DNA of 36,933 bases from Gemmatimonadetes bacterium 13_2_20CM_2_65_7 (lineage in GTDB: Bacteria > Gemmatimonadota > Gemmatimonadetes > Gemmatimonadales > GWC2-71-9). Positions 7,657-16,423 of this stretch are shown here, one piece after another. The position numbers and the translations under genes are program-made. The stretch covers positions 1 to 36,933 of the forward strand of contig MNDR01000063.1 of NCBI GenBank assembly GCA_001915025.1, in the 5' to 3' direction. Under the pieces are notes generated by a model that saw only the letters and a program-made list of their open reading frames with translations, was not told where the DNA came from and did no database searches. Position 1 is the stretch's first letter. Each line of letters begins with the position of its first letter.

Positions 7657-8983
7657 TCAGGCGCCTCGCGACACGACCCACCGCGCGGCCGCCCGCTGCA
7701 TCAACGCCTGGCCGTGCCACGCACACAACACGGGCACATCGCCCGCGATCTGACTCACGAGCCGCGGATGCGCGAACAGAATCACGAGCGCCGCGTCAGG
7801 GACGAGCCGCTCGAGGCGCGCCACTGATGCGGCACCCAGATCGGCGCGGCCCTTCCATGACCGCGGCTCCGCATAGACAAGCAGAATCGAGTGGCGGGCG
7901 CTTAAGCGACGGAGCAGTGCCCCGAAGCAGATGCACGGTCCGATCCGCCAAACTGTCCGCGAACTTCTGATGCTCGGCGAGTTGCCCCTCGTCCAGTGCG
8001 CTCGGCTGACCCCGGGACGGCGCCCCGGGATTGGGCGTTCCCCAACTCTCCACGACTTTCTCATATCTCTCGAGCGCCTGCCCCGCCCGATCGGCAGGCA
8101 CTTGCTCCAGTGCGCGCACGACGCCAGCCCAGTCTGTCGGATAGAGCAGCATGTCGCATCCCGCCGTCACCGCCGCCGCCGCCGCCACTCCCTCCGGTGC
8201 CGCTGCTGTCGCGCCGGCCATGATAAATGCGTCCGTGACGACGAGCCCATCGAATCGAATCGTGTCGCGCAGATAGCCGAGTATCGGTTTGGAAAACGTC
8301 GCGGCTGAGCCGGTCGAATCCCACGCCGGATACGCGACGTGCGCGGGCATCACGCTGCCGACGCCGGCCTGCACGGCGGCTGCAAACGGCGCGCAGTCGG
8401 CCTGCTGGAGCTCCGACGCGGGAACGTCTACAAGGGGCAGTCCCTCGTGCGAATCGGTCGTCGTGCGGCCGTGTCCCGGGAAGTGTTTGGCGCACGCGAG
8501 CACGCCGTGCTCCTGGCAGCCGCGGATCCACGCCGCTGCCTGCGCGCCGACGACCTGCGGATCGGCGCCGAACGACCGCGTCTGCACGATCGGATTCTTC
8601 GGCTCGACGTCCAAATCGCACACGGGCGCGAACGCCCACGTGAGACCGACGGCGCGCGCTTCGGTGCCGGTGATTTGCCCGCACGCGTACGTCACATCGA
8701 GATCATTGAGGTAGCCGAGCGCGGCGGGAGGCGGCAGCTCGGTGAGGCCCTTCACCTGCTGCCCGGGCCCGCGCTCGAAGTCCGAGCCGAGCAGCAGCGG
8801 TCGGCCAGCGATATCGCGCAGCGCACTCGTGAGCGCGGTCACCGCGTCGCGCGTGCCGCCGAAGAGAATGAATCCGCCGACGCCGGCCGCGAGCGCAGCG
8901 TCAATCGTGGCACGATTGGATCGGAACGAACCACGTTGCCAGCGCAGCGCCGGACAGACGAGACGCGCGCGCGGCTGGATCAC
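7657..8983 (-). pseudogene. nagZ: Beta-N-acetylhexosaminidase NagZ-type (GH3), frameshift near 7905
   Basis: GH3 enzyme of murein recycling that removes GlcNAc from GlcNAc-anhydroMurNAc(-peptide). The GTG at 8983 overlaps the anmK stop (GTGA). Seen in order: an N-terminal barrel start with GGFILFGGTRD, GSDFERGPGQQV, the KHFPGHG...DSH loop carrying the general acid/base His, and VVTDAFIM carrying the nucleophile Asp. The first frame is good through ADRTVHLLRGTAPSL (about 7905) and then becomes anonymous arginine-rich sequence. The second frame picks up the typical C-terminal domain (ARHSILLVYAEPRSW ... AWHGQALMQRAAARWV) to the TGA at 7657. A one-base indel around 7900-7918 explains this. The catalytic barrel is intact, so if the shift is real a truncated enzyme may still work. 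Confidence 0.85.
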
Positions 8984-10107
8984 GGCGGCGTGACGTGCCC
9001 CAACACGCGCGGACCGCGCGCGCCCGTCGCGGCCGGCAGGTTGCCGGGCTTCCCCATCACGGTCTCGAGGCCGAGAAACGCAAAGGCGACGGCTTCCTTC
9101 GCCTCGCCGTCGAAGAAGAGCTGCTCGAACAGCACGACAGGACGAGGCTGCACTTTGGCGGCCAGCCGCTCGACGAGCGCCGGATTCTTCGCGCCCCCAC
9201 CGGATATCACGAGCTCGGTGCTCGAATCGTCGGTTCCCCAGCGGGCGATTGCCCGCCCAATGGTCTCGGCAGTAAGTGCAGTGGCGGTGGCCACCGCGTC
9301 GTTATCCGAGCCGCCCGCTTTCCGCACGCGCGCGAGCAGCCTGTCGGCGTAGTCGATGCCGAACCGTTCGCGTCCCGTGCTCTTCGGCGGCGGCTGATCG
9401 AAATACGGATCGGCGAGCAGCTCGTCGAGCAGCTTCGCGTTCGGCCGGCCGCGCCGGGCGCGGTCGCCGTCGCGGTCGTAGGACGCGTCGGGATCGACTT
9501 TGCGCGTGACCGCATCGATGACCGCGACGCCGGGCCCGGTGTCGAACGCGAGCGCTCCGGCCGTCACGCCGCGGCGCGGCACCCACGTGACGTTCGCCAT
9601 CCCGCCGAGGTTCAGCAGCCAGCGCCCATGCTGCTCGTGACCGAAGAGCATGACGTCGGCGAGCGGCACGAGCGGAGCACCCTGCCCTCCTGCGGCGACG
9701 TCGCGCGCGCGGAAGTCGCTCACGACCCGCACGCCCAGCCGCTCCGCCAACACCGCGGCATCGCCGAGTTGGAGCGTCGCTCGACCGGGCTCATGCCAGA
9801 TCGTTTGGCCGTGCGAAGCGACGAACGCCAGGTCTCGCGGGTTCGTTTTGGAGGACGCAAGCAGCGCAAGCACCGCTGCCGCAAAGCGCTCACCCAGCGC
9901 CACATGAAGAAAGGCGAGCTCCTTCGGTGTACCGCGCGCGATGCCATCAATGATCGCGCCCCGCTCGGCCGCGCTGTAGGGCTCCTGACGGAACGCGATC
10001 AGCTCGGCGCTGGGTGCATCGGGAGGAGTGTCGCGTAACTTCACCAGCGCAGTCGTCACGCCGTCGAGCGAGGTGCCCGACATGACGCCGACCGCGAGCG
10101 CTTCCAT
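8980..10107 (-). CDS. anmK: Anhydro-N-acetylmuramic acid kinase
   Basis: AnmK hydrolyses the 1,6-anhydro bond of anhydroMurNAc and phosphorylates it to MurNAc-6-P, the substrate of MurQ. About 375 residues, full length. Signatures: the N-terminal GVMSGTSLDGV phosphate-binding loop, SHGQTIWH, the FRARDVAAGGQGAPLVP segment, NLGGMANVTW, AFDTGPG, PKSTGRERFG and a C-terminal ISGGGAKNP. The ATG at 10107 shares one base with the murQ stop (TGATG), and the stop overlaps the nagZ start by 4 nt. murQ-anmK-nagZ is thus one coupled murein-recycling operon. Confidence 0.95.
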   Translation of the reverse strand: MEALAVGVMSGTSLDGVTTALVKLRDTPPDAPSAELIAFRQEPYSAAERGAIIDGIARGTPKELAFLHVALGERFAAAVLALLASSKTNPRDLAFVASHGQTIWHEPGRATLQLGDAAVLAERLGVRVVSDFRARDVAAGGQGAPLVPLADVMLFGHEQHGRWLLNLGGMANVTWVPRRGVTAGALAFDTGPGVAVIDAVTRKVDPDASYDRDGDRARRGRPNAKLLDELLADPYFDQPPPKSTGRERFGIDYADRLLARVRKAGGSDNDAVATATALTAETIGRAIARWGTDDSSTELVISGGGAKNPALVERLAAKVQPRPVVLFEQLFFDGEAKEAVAFAFLGLETVMGKPGNLPAATGARGPRVLGHVTPP

Positions 10108-11045
10108 CAGGACCGCCCCCCCGACGTCACGGGCGGCGGATCGCCGACGACCGGCCGGACAAACCCGCCGGCCGCGTCGAGCAGGCGCCGCGCTTCCGCC
10201 GCGTCCACGCCACGGCGCACCATCACGATGGCGAGCTTCACGCTGCCTGCGGCGCGCTCGATCGCGGCGCGTGCTTCGGTGCGCCCGACGCCGCAACACT
10301 CCATCACGATCCGCTCGCCGCGATCCACGAGCTTTGCGCTCCACGCCATCAGATCCACCATGAGATTGCCGTAGGCTTTGCCGAGCCGAATCATCGCGCC
10401 GGTGGTCAACGTGTTGAGCACGAGCTTGGTCGCGGTGCCCGCCTTGAGACGCGTCGAGCCTGTCAGCACCTCGGGACCAACGATGGGATTGATGATGACG
10501 TCGCACGTCTCGGCCAGCACCTTGGGCGGCGTCGAGCAGGTCACGAGAATCGTGCGCGCGCCCAGCGTCTGCGCGCGCGCCAGCGCGGCCCGCACGTACG
10601 GCGTGGTGCCGCTCGCGGCGATCCCGACTACGACGTCCCGATTGGTAATCGCCGCCGTGTCCATCGCCGCCGCGCCCGCGTTCACATCGTCCTCGGCGCC
10701 CTCGAGACCTTTCACCAGTGCGCCGTAGCCGCCGGCGATCACGCCGACGACCATCGACGGCGGCGTCCCGAACGTGGGCGGACATTCGGTGGCGTCGAGC
10801 ACGCCCAGCCGCCCCGACGTCCCCGCGCCGACGTAGACCAGCCGTCCGCCAGCGCGAAACGCCTCGACCAGCAGATCGATCCCTTTCGCGATCCGTTCGC
10901 GCTCACCGCGCACGACGCCCGCTATGGACGCATCTTCGGCATTCATCAGGTCCACGATCTCGAGACTCAAGGCGACGTCGATTCGCTCGGTGTTGGGATT
11001 GCGCTGCTCGGTGCTGCGGGGATCGCGGAAATCGGGTTTGGACAT
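10107..11045 (-). CDS. murQ: N-acetylmuramic acid 6-phosphate etherase
   Basis: MurQ cleaves the lactyl ether of MurNAc-6-P to GlcNAc-6-P and D-lactate. About 312 residues with an SIS fold: TEQRNPNTERID at the N-terminus, GRLVYVGAGTSGRLGVLDATECPPTFG, EGAEDD, GIAASGTTPYV, NPIVGPEVLTGSTRLKAGTATKLVLN and the KAYGNLMVDL block. The ATG at 11045 (MSKPDFRD) is preferred over the in-frame TTG at 11060, which would lie only 1 nt past the predicted -10 box. The predicted leader is only about 8 nt. First gene of murQ-anmK-nagZ. Confidence 0.95.
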   Translation of the reverse strand: MSKPDFRDPRSTEQRNPNTERIDVALSLEIVDLMNAEDASIAGVVRGERERIAKGIDLLVEAFRAGGRLVYVGAGTSGRLGVLDATECPPTFGTPPSMVVGVIAGGYGALVKGLEGAEDDVNAGAAAMDTAAITNRDVVVGIAASGTTPYVRAALARAQTLGARTILVTCSTPPKVLAETCDVIINPIVGPEVLTGSTRLKAGTATKLVLNTLTTGAMIRLGKAYGNLMVDLMAWSAKLVDRGERIVMECCGVGRTEARAAIERAAGSVKLAIVMVRRGVDAAEARRLLDAAGGFVRPVVGDPPPVTSGGRS

Positions 11046-11060
11046 GGAAGGTGGCGTCAA

Positions 11061-11089
11061 ATTAGACGTTGACCGCGGCTCGGGTCAAC
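11061..11089. promoter_or_regulatory. Divergent murQ/ggt control region: promoter plus perfect 7-8-7 inverted repeat
   Basis: GTTGACC (11068-11074) and GGTCAAC (11083-11089) form a perfect 7-bp inverted repeat with an 8-nt spacer in the 58-nt gap between murQ and ggt. On the minus strand the right arm supplies TTGACC as a -35 box, followed after 16 nt by TCTAAT (11066-11061) as -10. The left arm supplies TTGACC on the plus strand, but I see no good -10 for ggt. A dimeric repressor bound here would cover the murQ -35. Confidence 0.5.
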
Positions 11090-11103
11090 TTCCAGATTAG
11101 GAA

Positions 11104-12855
11104 ATGAAGAACATCCTCCTCCTCTTCGTTGCGACGCTCACCTTGTCGTGCGGCGTCTCGCGCGCTCACGAAAACCCGGCGCCCGAACTTCTTCCCGCGC
11201 ACACCGTCGTCATTCGCGGCACCCGCACGATTCCACCTGCATGGACGCTTCGGTCGAAGCCCGCGACCGCGCAGCATGCGATGGTCGTGTCTGCTCATCC
11301 GCTCGCGACCCAGGCCGGAGTGGAGATTCTGAAGCAGGGGGGCAATGCGATCGACGCTGCCGTCGCCGTCGCGTTCGCGCTCGAAGTCGTGCTCCCCGAC
11401 GCCGGCAACATCGGCGGCGGCGGATTCATCGTGCATCGCAGCGCCGCGGGCGAGGTGCTGGCGCTCGACTATCGCGAAGCCGCACCCGCTGGGGCGACGC
11501 ACGATATGTATCTCGACTCGGCCGGCAACGTGACCGACAAGAGCCTCGTCGGGCATCTCGCCGCGGGTGTCCCCGGTAGCGTCGCCGGGCTGTACGCGGC
11601 GTGGAAGCGGCTCGGCTCGCTCCCTTGGCCTACGCTGCTTGCTCCCGCGATCCGGCTCGCGAATGGCCATATCGTGGACAGCGCGCGCAGCCGCGACATC
11701 ACGAACGACCGGGAGCTGCTCGCCCAATTCCCGGCGAGTCGCGCGCAGTTCCTCCCGAACGACAGCGCCCCGGCGCCAGGGACGCTGTGGAAGCAGCACG
11801 ACCTCGCGCGCACGCTCCAGCTCATCAGCGATTCCGGGCCAGACGTCTTCTACCGCGGTCAAATCGCCGATCTGATCGTGGCCGAGATGCAGCGCGGCGG
11901 TGGATTGATCACGAAGAATGATTTGCGCGCCTATCGCGCCAAATGGCGCACGCCGGTCGAGCTGACGTATCGCGGCTACACGATCTACTCGATGCCGCCG
12001 CCCAGCTCCGGCGGCGTGACGATGGGCGAGATCCTGAACATCCTCGAGGGCTACGACACGATCCCGGCGCTGGGCACGCCGGCGTACGAGCATCTGCTCG
12101 CTGAGGCGATGCGGCGCGCGTTCATCGACCGGAACCACTGGCTCGGCGACCCTGACTTCGTCCAGATGCCGATCGAACGCCTACTCTCGAAGTCTTACGC
12201 GGCGTCTTTGCGCTCGGAGATCGATCCTCAGCATGCGACGCCGACTCCACCGTCCATCACGACCGGTGGCGGCGTCCACACCACGCATTACTCGATCGTC
12301 GACGCAAAAGGGAACGCGGCCTCGGTTACCACGACCCTGAACGGCGGTTTCGGGAGTGGCGTCACCGTCACCGGCGCCGGTTTCCTCCTCAATAATGAAA
12401 TGGACGACTTCGCCTCGGCGCCCGGCAAGCCGAACATGTACGGCTTGGTGCAGGGTGAGGCGAATTCGATCGCGCCGGGCAAGCGCATGCTCTCGGCGAT
12501 GACGCCGTCGATCGTCCTCGACCGCGGCGGCAAGCTGTTCATGGTGGTTGGGACGCCGGGCGGGCCGACCATCATCACTACGGTGGCGCAGGTCATCCTG
12601 AACGTTCTCGACCAGCGGATGAGTCTCGCCGATGCGGTCGCGGCGCCGCGCATCCATCATCAGGCGTTGCCCGATGTGATTCACTATGAGCGTGACGGTC
12701 TGACCGAAGCGACGGTGCGCGCGCTCGAGGCGATGGGGCACAGGATGGAAATGCGGCGCGGGATGAGCGGCATCGTCGCCGCCATACAGCATACCGCCGG
12801 CGGATGGATCGGGGTTGCCGATCCACGCTACGCCGGCGGTGCTCTAGGCTACTGA
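11104..12855 (+). CDS. ggt: Gamma-glutamyltransferase (periplasmic, Ntn hydrolase)
   Basis: GGT hydrolyses or transfers gamma-glutamyl groups (glutathione and other gamma-glutamyl peptides). A 583-residue proenzyme with a signal peptide (MKNILLLFVATLTLSCGVSRA). The large-subunit part has MVVSAHPLATQAGVEIL, GGNAIDAAVAVAFAL, DAGNIGGGGF and the AAGVPGSVAG motif. The autoprocessing site is at VH-TTHYS with nucleophile T393, and the small subunit has the MDDF, GKRMLSAMTPSIV and GTPGGPTIITTV segments. It is divergent from the murein-recycling operon across a shared control region. Some murein peptides carry gamma-D-Glu bonds, but a role in peptide recycling is only suggested by position. Confidence 0.93.
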   Translation: MKNILLLFVATLTLSCGVSRAHENPAPELLPAHTVVIRGTRTIPPAWTLRSKPATAQHAMVVSAHPLATQAGVEILKQGGNAIDAAVAVAFALEVVLPDAGNIGGGGFIVHRSAAGEVLALDYREAAPAGATHDMYLDSAGNVTDKSLVGHLAAGVPGSVAGLYAAWKRLGSLPWPTLLAPAIRLANGHIVDSARSRDITNDRELLAQFPASRAQFLPNDSAPAPGTLWKQHDLARTLQLISDSGPDVFYRGQIADLIVAEMQRGGGLITKNDLRAYRAKWRTPVELTYRGYTIYSMPPPSSGGVTMGEILNILEGYDTIPALGTPAYEHLLAEAMRRAFIDRNHWLGDPDFVQMPIERLLSKSYAASLRSEIDPQHATPTPPSITTGGGVHTTHYSIVDAKGNAASVTTTLNGGFGSGVTVTGAGFLLNNEMDDFASAPGKPNMYGLVQGEANSIAPGKRMLSAMTPSIVLDRGGKLFMVVGTPGGPTIITTVAQVILNVLDQRMSLADAVAAPRIHHQALPDVIHYERDGLTEATVRALEAMGHRMEMRRGMSGIVAAIQHTAGGWIGVADPRYAGGALGY

Positions 12856-12902
12856 CTAGTACGACTGACACGCTCACCATTTCGCGCTACGTTTGGAGCC
12901 CT

Positions 12903-14603
12903 ATGCGCCCCCCCCCACTAAAACAGTCATCGCCCGCGGACGTCTGCATCGTCGGCTCTGGTGCCGGCGGTGGAATGGCGGCTTATGTCCTCACCCGCGC
13001 TGGTCTCAACGTCACTGTTCTCGAGGCCGGCGCACCGTGGGACAACACGACCGACTCCGCGATGTTCAAGTGGCCCTACGAATCGCCGCGCCGCGGCGCC
13101 TCGACTCCTGCCAAGCCCTTCGGTGAATTCGACGGCTGCATCGGCGGATGGGAGCTCCCGGGTGAGCCATACACCGTCGCTCACGGCGACAGTTTCCGCT
13201 GGTGGCGCGCGCGCATGGTCGGCGGGCGGACCAACCATTGGGGCCGGATCTCGCTCCGCTTTGGGCCGCGCGACTTCAAGGCGAAAACGTACGACGGCCT
13301 CGGGGACGACTGGCCGATCAGCTACGAGGACGTCCGCCCCTACTACGAGAAACTCGAGCAGCTGGTGGGGGTGTTCGGCAGCAAGGAAAACATCCCCAAC
13401 GCGCCCGACAGTCTGTTTTTGCCGGCGCCCAAGCCCCGCTGCTACGAGCTGCTGGTGCAACAGGCGGCGCGCCGACTGAACGTCACCTGCGTTCCGGCGC
13501 GTCTGTCGATCCTCACGCGCCCACTCAATGAACGTCCGGCGTGTCACTACTGCGGGCAGTGCAATCGCGGTTGCAAGACGAACTCGAATTTCTCTGCGAC
13601 GAATGTGCTGATCGCGCCAGCGCTCAAGACCGGAAGGCTCAACCTGATCACGCACGCGATGGCCCGCGAGGTGACGCTCGATCGCACGGGGCGCGCGAGC
13701 GGCGTCACCTACATCGACACGACCGATGGCAGCGAGCACCATGTTGCCGCGCGAGTGATCGTCGTGGCCGCCAGCGCCTGCGAGACGTCGCGGTTACTCC
13801 TCAACTCGAAGTCCTCGCTGTTCCCGAATGGCCTGGCGAATGGCAGCGGCACGGTGGGCAAGTATCTGACGGATACGACCGGCACCGACGTGGCGGGCTT
13901 CCTTCCCAAGATGATCGACCCTGTGCCCCACAACCATGACGGCGTGGGTGGGATGCACGTCTACATGCCGTGGTGGCTCGACAACAAGAAGCTCGACTTC
14001 CCGCGCGGCTATCACATCGAGGTGTGGGGCGGGACCGGCATGCCGGAATTCGGCTTCATGGGCGGCATCCAGAATTACCCCGGTGGCGGCGGCTACGGGA
14101 AACAGCTCAAAGCAGATTATCGCCGCTACTACGGCGCGTACGTCGGGTTCTCGGGTCGCGGCGAGATGATCCCCAACGAGAACAGCTACTGCGAGATCGA
14201 TCCCAAGCTGGTGGACCGCTGGGGCATCCCCGTTCTTCGCTTCCACTGGAAGTTCACGGACCACGAGTACTTGCAGGTCAAACACATGCAGGAGACATTC
14301 CGCGCCCTCATCGCCGAGATGGGGGGCGTATCACATTCGCAGATGCCGTCGCGTGAAGACGGCTACGGCATCGCGGCCGGCGGCGTGATCATTCACGAGC
14401 TGGGCGGCGCGCGCATGGGATCGGATCCCAAGTCGTCCGTGGTGAACGCCAACTGCCAGACGCATGAGGTCAAGAATCTCTTCGTCGCCGACGGCGCCCC
14501 GTTTACCTCGCAGGCCGACAAGAACCCGACCTGGACGATCATGGCGCTCTCCTGGAGGACGTCGGAGTACATCGCGAACCAGATGAAGGCGAGGGCCCTA
14601 TGA
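12903..14603 (+). CDS. GMC-family FAD dehydrogenase (gluconate/glucoside-3-dehydrogenase-like large subunit)
   Basis: A 566-residue FAD oxidoreductase of the gluconate-2-dehydrogenase/glucoside-3-dehydrogenase branch. The FAD-binding loop is IVGSGAGGG (about 16-24), followed by WWRARMVGGRTNHWG and a cysteine cluster C214-x2-C217-x2-C220-x3-C224 that could hold an Fe-S cluster. The C-terminal GMC domain has HELGGARMG and ADKNPTWTIMALSWR. There is no signal peptide; in known glucoside 3-dehydrogenases the large subunit is exported with the Tat-signal small subunit, which here is the next gene (ATGA overlap). The ATG at 12903 has GGAG 6 nt upstream, which excludes the longer in-frame extension. 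A run of 9 C covers codons 2-5. The substrate is not deducible; oxidation at a sugar C3 is suggested by the neighbours. Confidence 0.88.
   Translation: MRPPPLKQSSPADVCIVGSGAGGGMAAYVLTRAGLNVTVLEAGAPWDNTTDSAMFKWPYESPRRGASTPAKPFGEFDGCIGGWELPGEPYTVAHGDSFRWWRARMVGGRTNHWGRISLRFGPRDFKAKTYDGLGDDWPISYEDVRPYYEKLEQLVGVFGSKENIPNAPDSLFLPAPKPRCYELLVQQAARRLNVTCVPARLSILTRPLNERPACHYCGQCNRGCKTNSNFSATNVLIAPALKTGRLNLITHAMAREVTLDRTGRASGVTYIDTTDGSEHHVAARVIVVAASACETSRLLLNSKSSLFPNGLANGSGTVGKYLTDTTGTDVAGFLPKMIDPVPHNHDGVGGMHVYMPWWLDNKKLDFPRGYHIEVWGGTGMPEFGFMGGIQNYPGGGGYGKQLKADYRRYYGAYVGFSGRGEMIPNENSYCEIDPKLVDRWGIPVLRFHWKFTDHEYLQVKHMQETFRALIAEMGGVSHSQMPSREDGYGIAAGGVIIHELGGARMGSDPKSSVVNANCQTHEVKNLFVADGAPFTSQADKNPTWTIMALSWRTSEYIANQMKARAL
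12908..12916 (+). repeat. C9 homopolymer in codons 2-5 of the GMC dehydrogenase
   Basis: Nine C directly behind the start codon (MRPPP). Slippage here would switch the whole operon's first gene out of frame. A G9 run occupies codons 3-5 of the glycyl-tRNA synthetase gene (30260-30268) and a run of eight lies at 24130-24137 near the priA start. Confidence 0.6.
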
Positions 14604-15184
14604 AGCGGCGCGAAGCGGTAGGCGCAATCGCGGCGGCCGCGCTGACGGCGGCGTTCAAATGGACACCGGCCGAGGCGGCAAAGGCGGCAGGGTTGGCGCG
14701 CGAGGCACTAAAAGCGCCGTACGCGCCGGCATTCTTCACTCCCCACGAGTGGGACACGGTGCGCGTCCTCGCGGATCTGGTCATTCCAAAGGACGAGCGC
14801 TCAGGCAGCGCCACCGATGCCGGCGTCCCCGAGTTCATGGATTTCATGATGAACGACCGTCCGGACGGGCAGGTCGAGATGCGTGGCGGGCTGTCCTGGC
14901 TGGACGCGCAGTGCCGCGAGCGTTCGGGCAAGACATTCCTTGATTCCACTGACGCCGAGCGGACCGGGTTGCTGGACGACATCGCCTGGCCAAAGAAAGC
15001 GAAGCCGGAGCTCAGCCAGGGCGTCGCGTTCTTCAATTTTTTCCGCGACCTCACCGCCTCCGGGTTCTATTCCAGCAAGATCGGCATCGCCGATCTCGAC
15101 TATCGGGGCAACGAATTCGTGCGCGAGTGGACCGGCTGCCCGCCGGATGCACTGCAGAAACTCGGCGTCCATTACGAGGATTGA
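14600..15184 (+). CDS. Gluconate 2-dehydrogenase subunit 3 family protein (Tat-exported small subunit)
   Basis: A 194-residue PF13618 protein. Its N-terminus MKRREAVGAIAAAALTAAF has a twin-arginine-like signal (RR plus hydrophobic stretch). The mature part has FTPHEWDTVRVLADLVIPKDERSGSATDAGVPEFMDFMM, which is the family hallmark, and ends FYSSKIGIADLDYRGNEFV. In characterised homologues this 'hitch-hiker' subunit brings the GMC subunit through the Tat system and supports electron transfer to a cytochrome c, which is not encoded nearby. Start ATG at 14600 overlaps the GMC stop (ATGA) with GAGGG upstream; its stop is immediately followed by the next start. Confidence 0.88.
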   Translation: MKRREAVGAIAAAALTAAFKWTPAEAAKAAGLAREALKAPYAPAFFTPHEWDTVRVLADLVIPKDERSGSATDAGVPEFMDFMMNDRPDGQVEMRGGLSWLDAQCRERSGKTFLDSTDAERTGLLDDIAWPKKAKPELSQGVAFFNFFRDLTASGFYSSKIGIADLDYRGNEFVREWTGCPPDALQKLGVHYED

Positions 15185-16423
15185 ATGGCCAAACGACTCG
15201 GCATCGGGATGGTGGGCAGCGGCTTCAACGCCAAGTTCCACTTGCAGGGATTCGTCGGCGTCCGGGATGCCGACGTCCTGGGCGTCTGGAGTCCCAACGC
15301 CAAGAATGCCGCAACGACGGCGGGCGTCGCCAAGAAGCTCGGCGTCGGCGACGCGAAGCCGTATCCCTCCATCACGGCGATGGTCGAAGATCCGGCCATC
15401 GACGCGATCTGGCTGTCCGGGCCGAACTACGCGCGCATCGAGAACGTCGAAGAGATGGTCAGTGCGCTCGAGCGCGGGAAGGGCAAGCTCGTTGGCGTCG
15501 CCTGCGAAAAACCACTCGCGAGGAATGTAAGTGAAGCAAAGAAAGTCTTGGAATTGGTAAATAAAGTCGGACTGGCGCACGGCTATCTCGAGAACCAGGT
15601 CTTTGCGCCGCCGGTCGAAGCCGGCCGGACACTGTTATGGGCGCGGGGCGCCAAGATCACGGGCCGGCCGTATCTCGCGCGTGCCGCGGAGGAGCACAGC
15701 GGACCGCACGGCCCCTGGTTCTGGCAGGGCGCGCTTCAGGGCGGCGGCGTGCTCAACGACATGATGTGCCACTCGTCGCTGCTGGTGCAGCACTTGCTCA
15801 CCGACCCCACGAAGCCGTCGACCTCGGTGCGACCGGCGCGCATTACGGCGCACATCGCCAGCCTCAAGTGGAGTCGTCCCCATTACGTCAAGAAGCTGAC
15901 GGCAACGATGGGCAAGGACGTGAACTATGAAAAGGCGCCCTCCGAGGACTTCGCGAGCGTGGTGATCGAATTCACGACCGACGACGGACATAAGGTCCTT
16001 GGCGAAGCCACGACCTCGTGGAGCTTCGTCGGCGCGGGCCTGCGGCTGTCGGCCGAGCTACTCGGGCCGGAGTACTCGCTGGCTTGGAATTCGCTCGACT
16101 CCGGACTGAAGCTGTTCTTCAGCCGCGAGGTTCAAGGGAAAGTCGGCGAGGACCTCGTCGAGAAGCAGAACGCCGAGATCGGTCAGATGCCCCTGGTTGC
16201 GAACGAAGCTGCCGCCTACGGCTATGAAGCCGAAGATCGGCATTTCGTCCAGGCATTTCTCAATAAACAAAAGCCAGCGCTCACCTTCGACGACGGGCTC
16301 CAGGTCGTGAAGGTGCTGATGACGGCCTACATGAGCGCCGAACAAGGTCGCACGCTCGAATTCCCCGCCCCCGGTGTCGATACATTCGTGCCCGCCGTTG
16401 CCAGAGGAACATGGAAGCCATGA
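15185..16423 (+). CDS. Gfo/Idh/MocA family oxidoreductase
   Basis: A 412-residue NAD(P)-dependent oxidoreductase. N-terminal Rossmann fold with GIGMVGSGFNAKFHL (about 5-19), the ACEKPLARN motif (EKP lysine, about residue 110) and a C-terminal alpha/beta domain including GGGVLNDMMCHSS near residue 190-200. No signal peptide, so cytoplasmic, unless moved with partners. It has GAGG 5 nt before the ATG at 15185 and directly abuts the small-subunit stop. Members of this family reduce 3-keto sugars or oxidise sugars and inositols. Next to a GMC dehydrogenase and DUF1080 protein it most plausibly handles a keto-sugar, which is inference. Confidence 0.9.
   Translation: MAKRLGIGMVGSGFNAKFHLQGFVGVRDADVLGVWSPNAKNAATTAGVAKKLGVGDAKPYPSITAMVEDPAIDAIWLSGPNYARIENVEEMVSALERGKGKLVGVACEKPLARNVSEAKKVLELVNKVGLAHGYLENQVFAPPVEAGRTLLWARGAKITGRPYLARAAEEHSGPHGPWFWQGALQGGGVLNDMMCHSSLLVQHLLTDPTKPSTSVRPARITAHIASLKWSRPHYVKKLTATMGKDVNYEKAPSEDFASVVIEFTTDDGHKVLGEATTSWSFVGAGLRLSAELLGPEYSLAWNSLDSGLKLFFSREVQGKVGEDLVEKQNAEIGQMPLVANEAAAYGYEAEDRHFVQAFLNKQKPALTFDDGLQVVKVLMTAYMSAEQGRTLEFPAPGVDTFVPAVARGTWKP

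Noticed and set aside
8980-10785. 601-residue reading frame including anmK
   Set aside because: The first 220 or so residues are arginine-rich shadow of murQ; AnmK begins at 10107 with the VGVMSGTSLDG motif.
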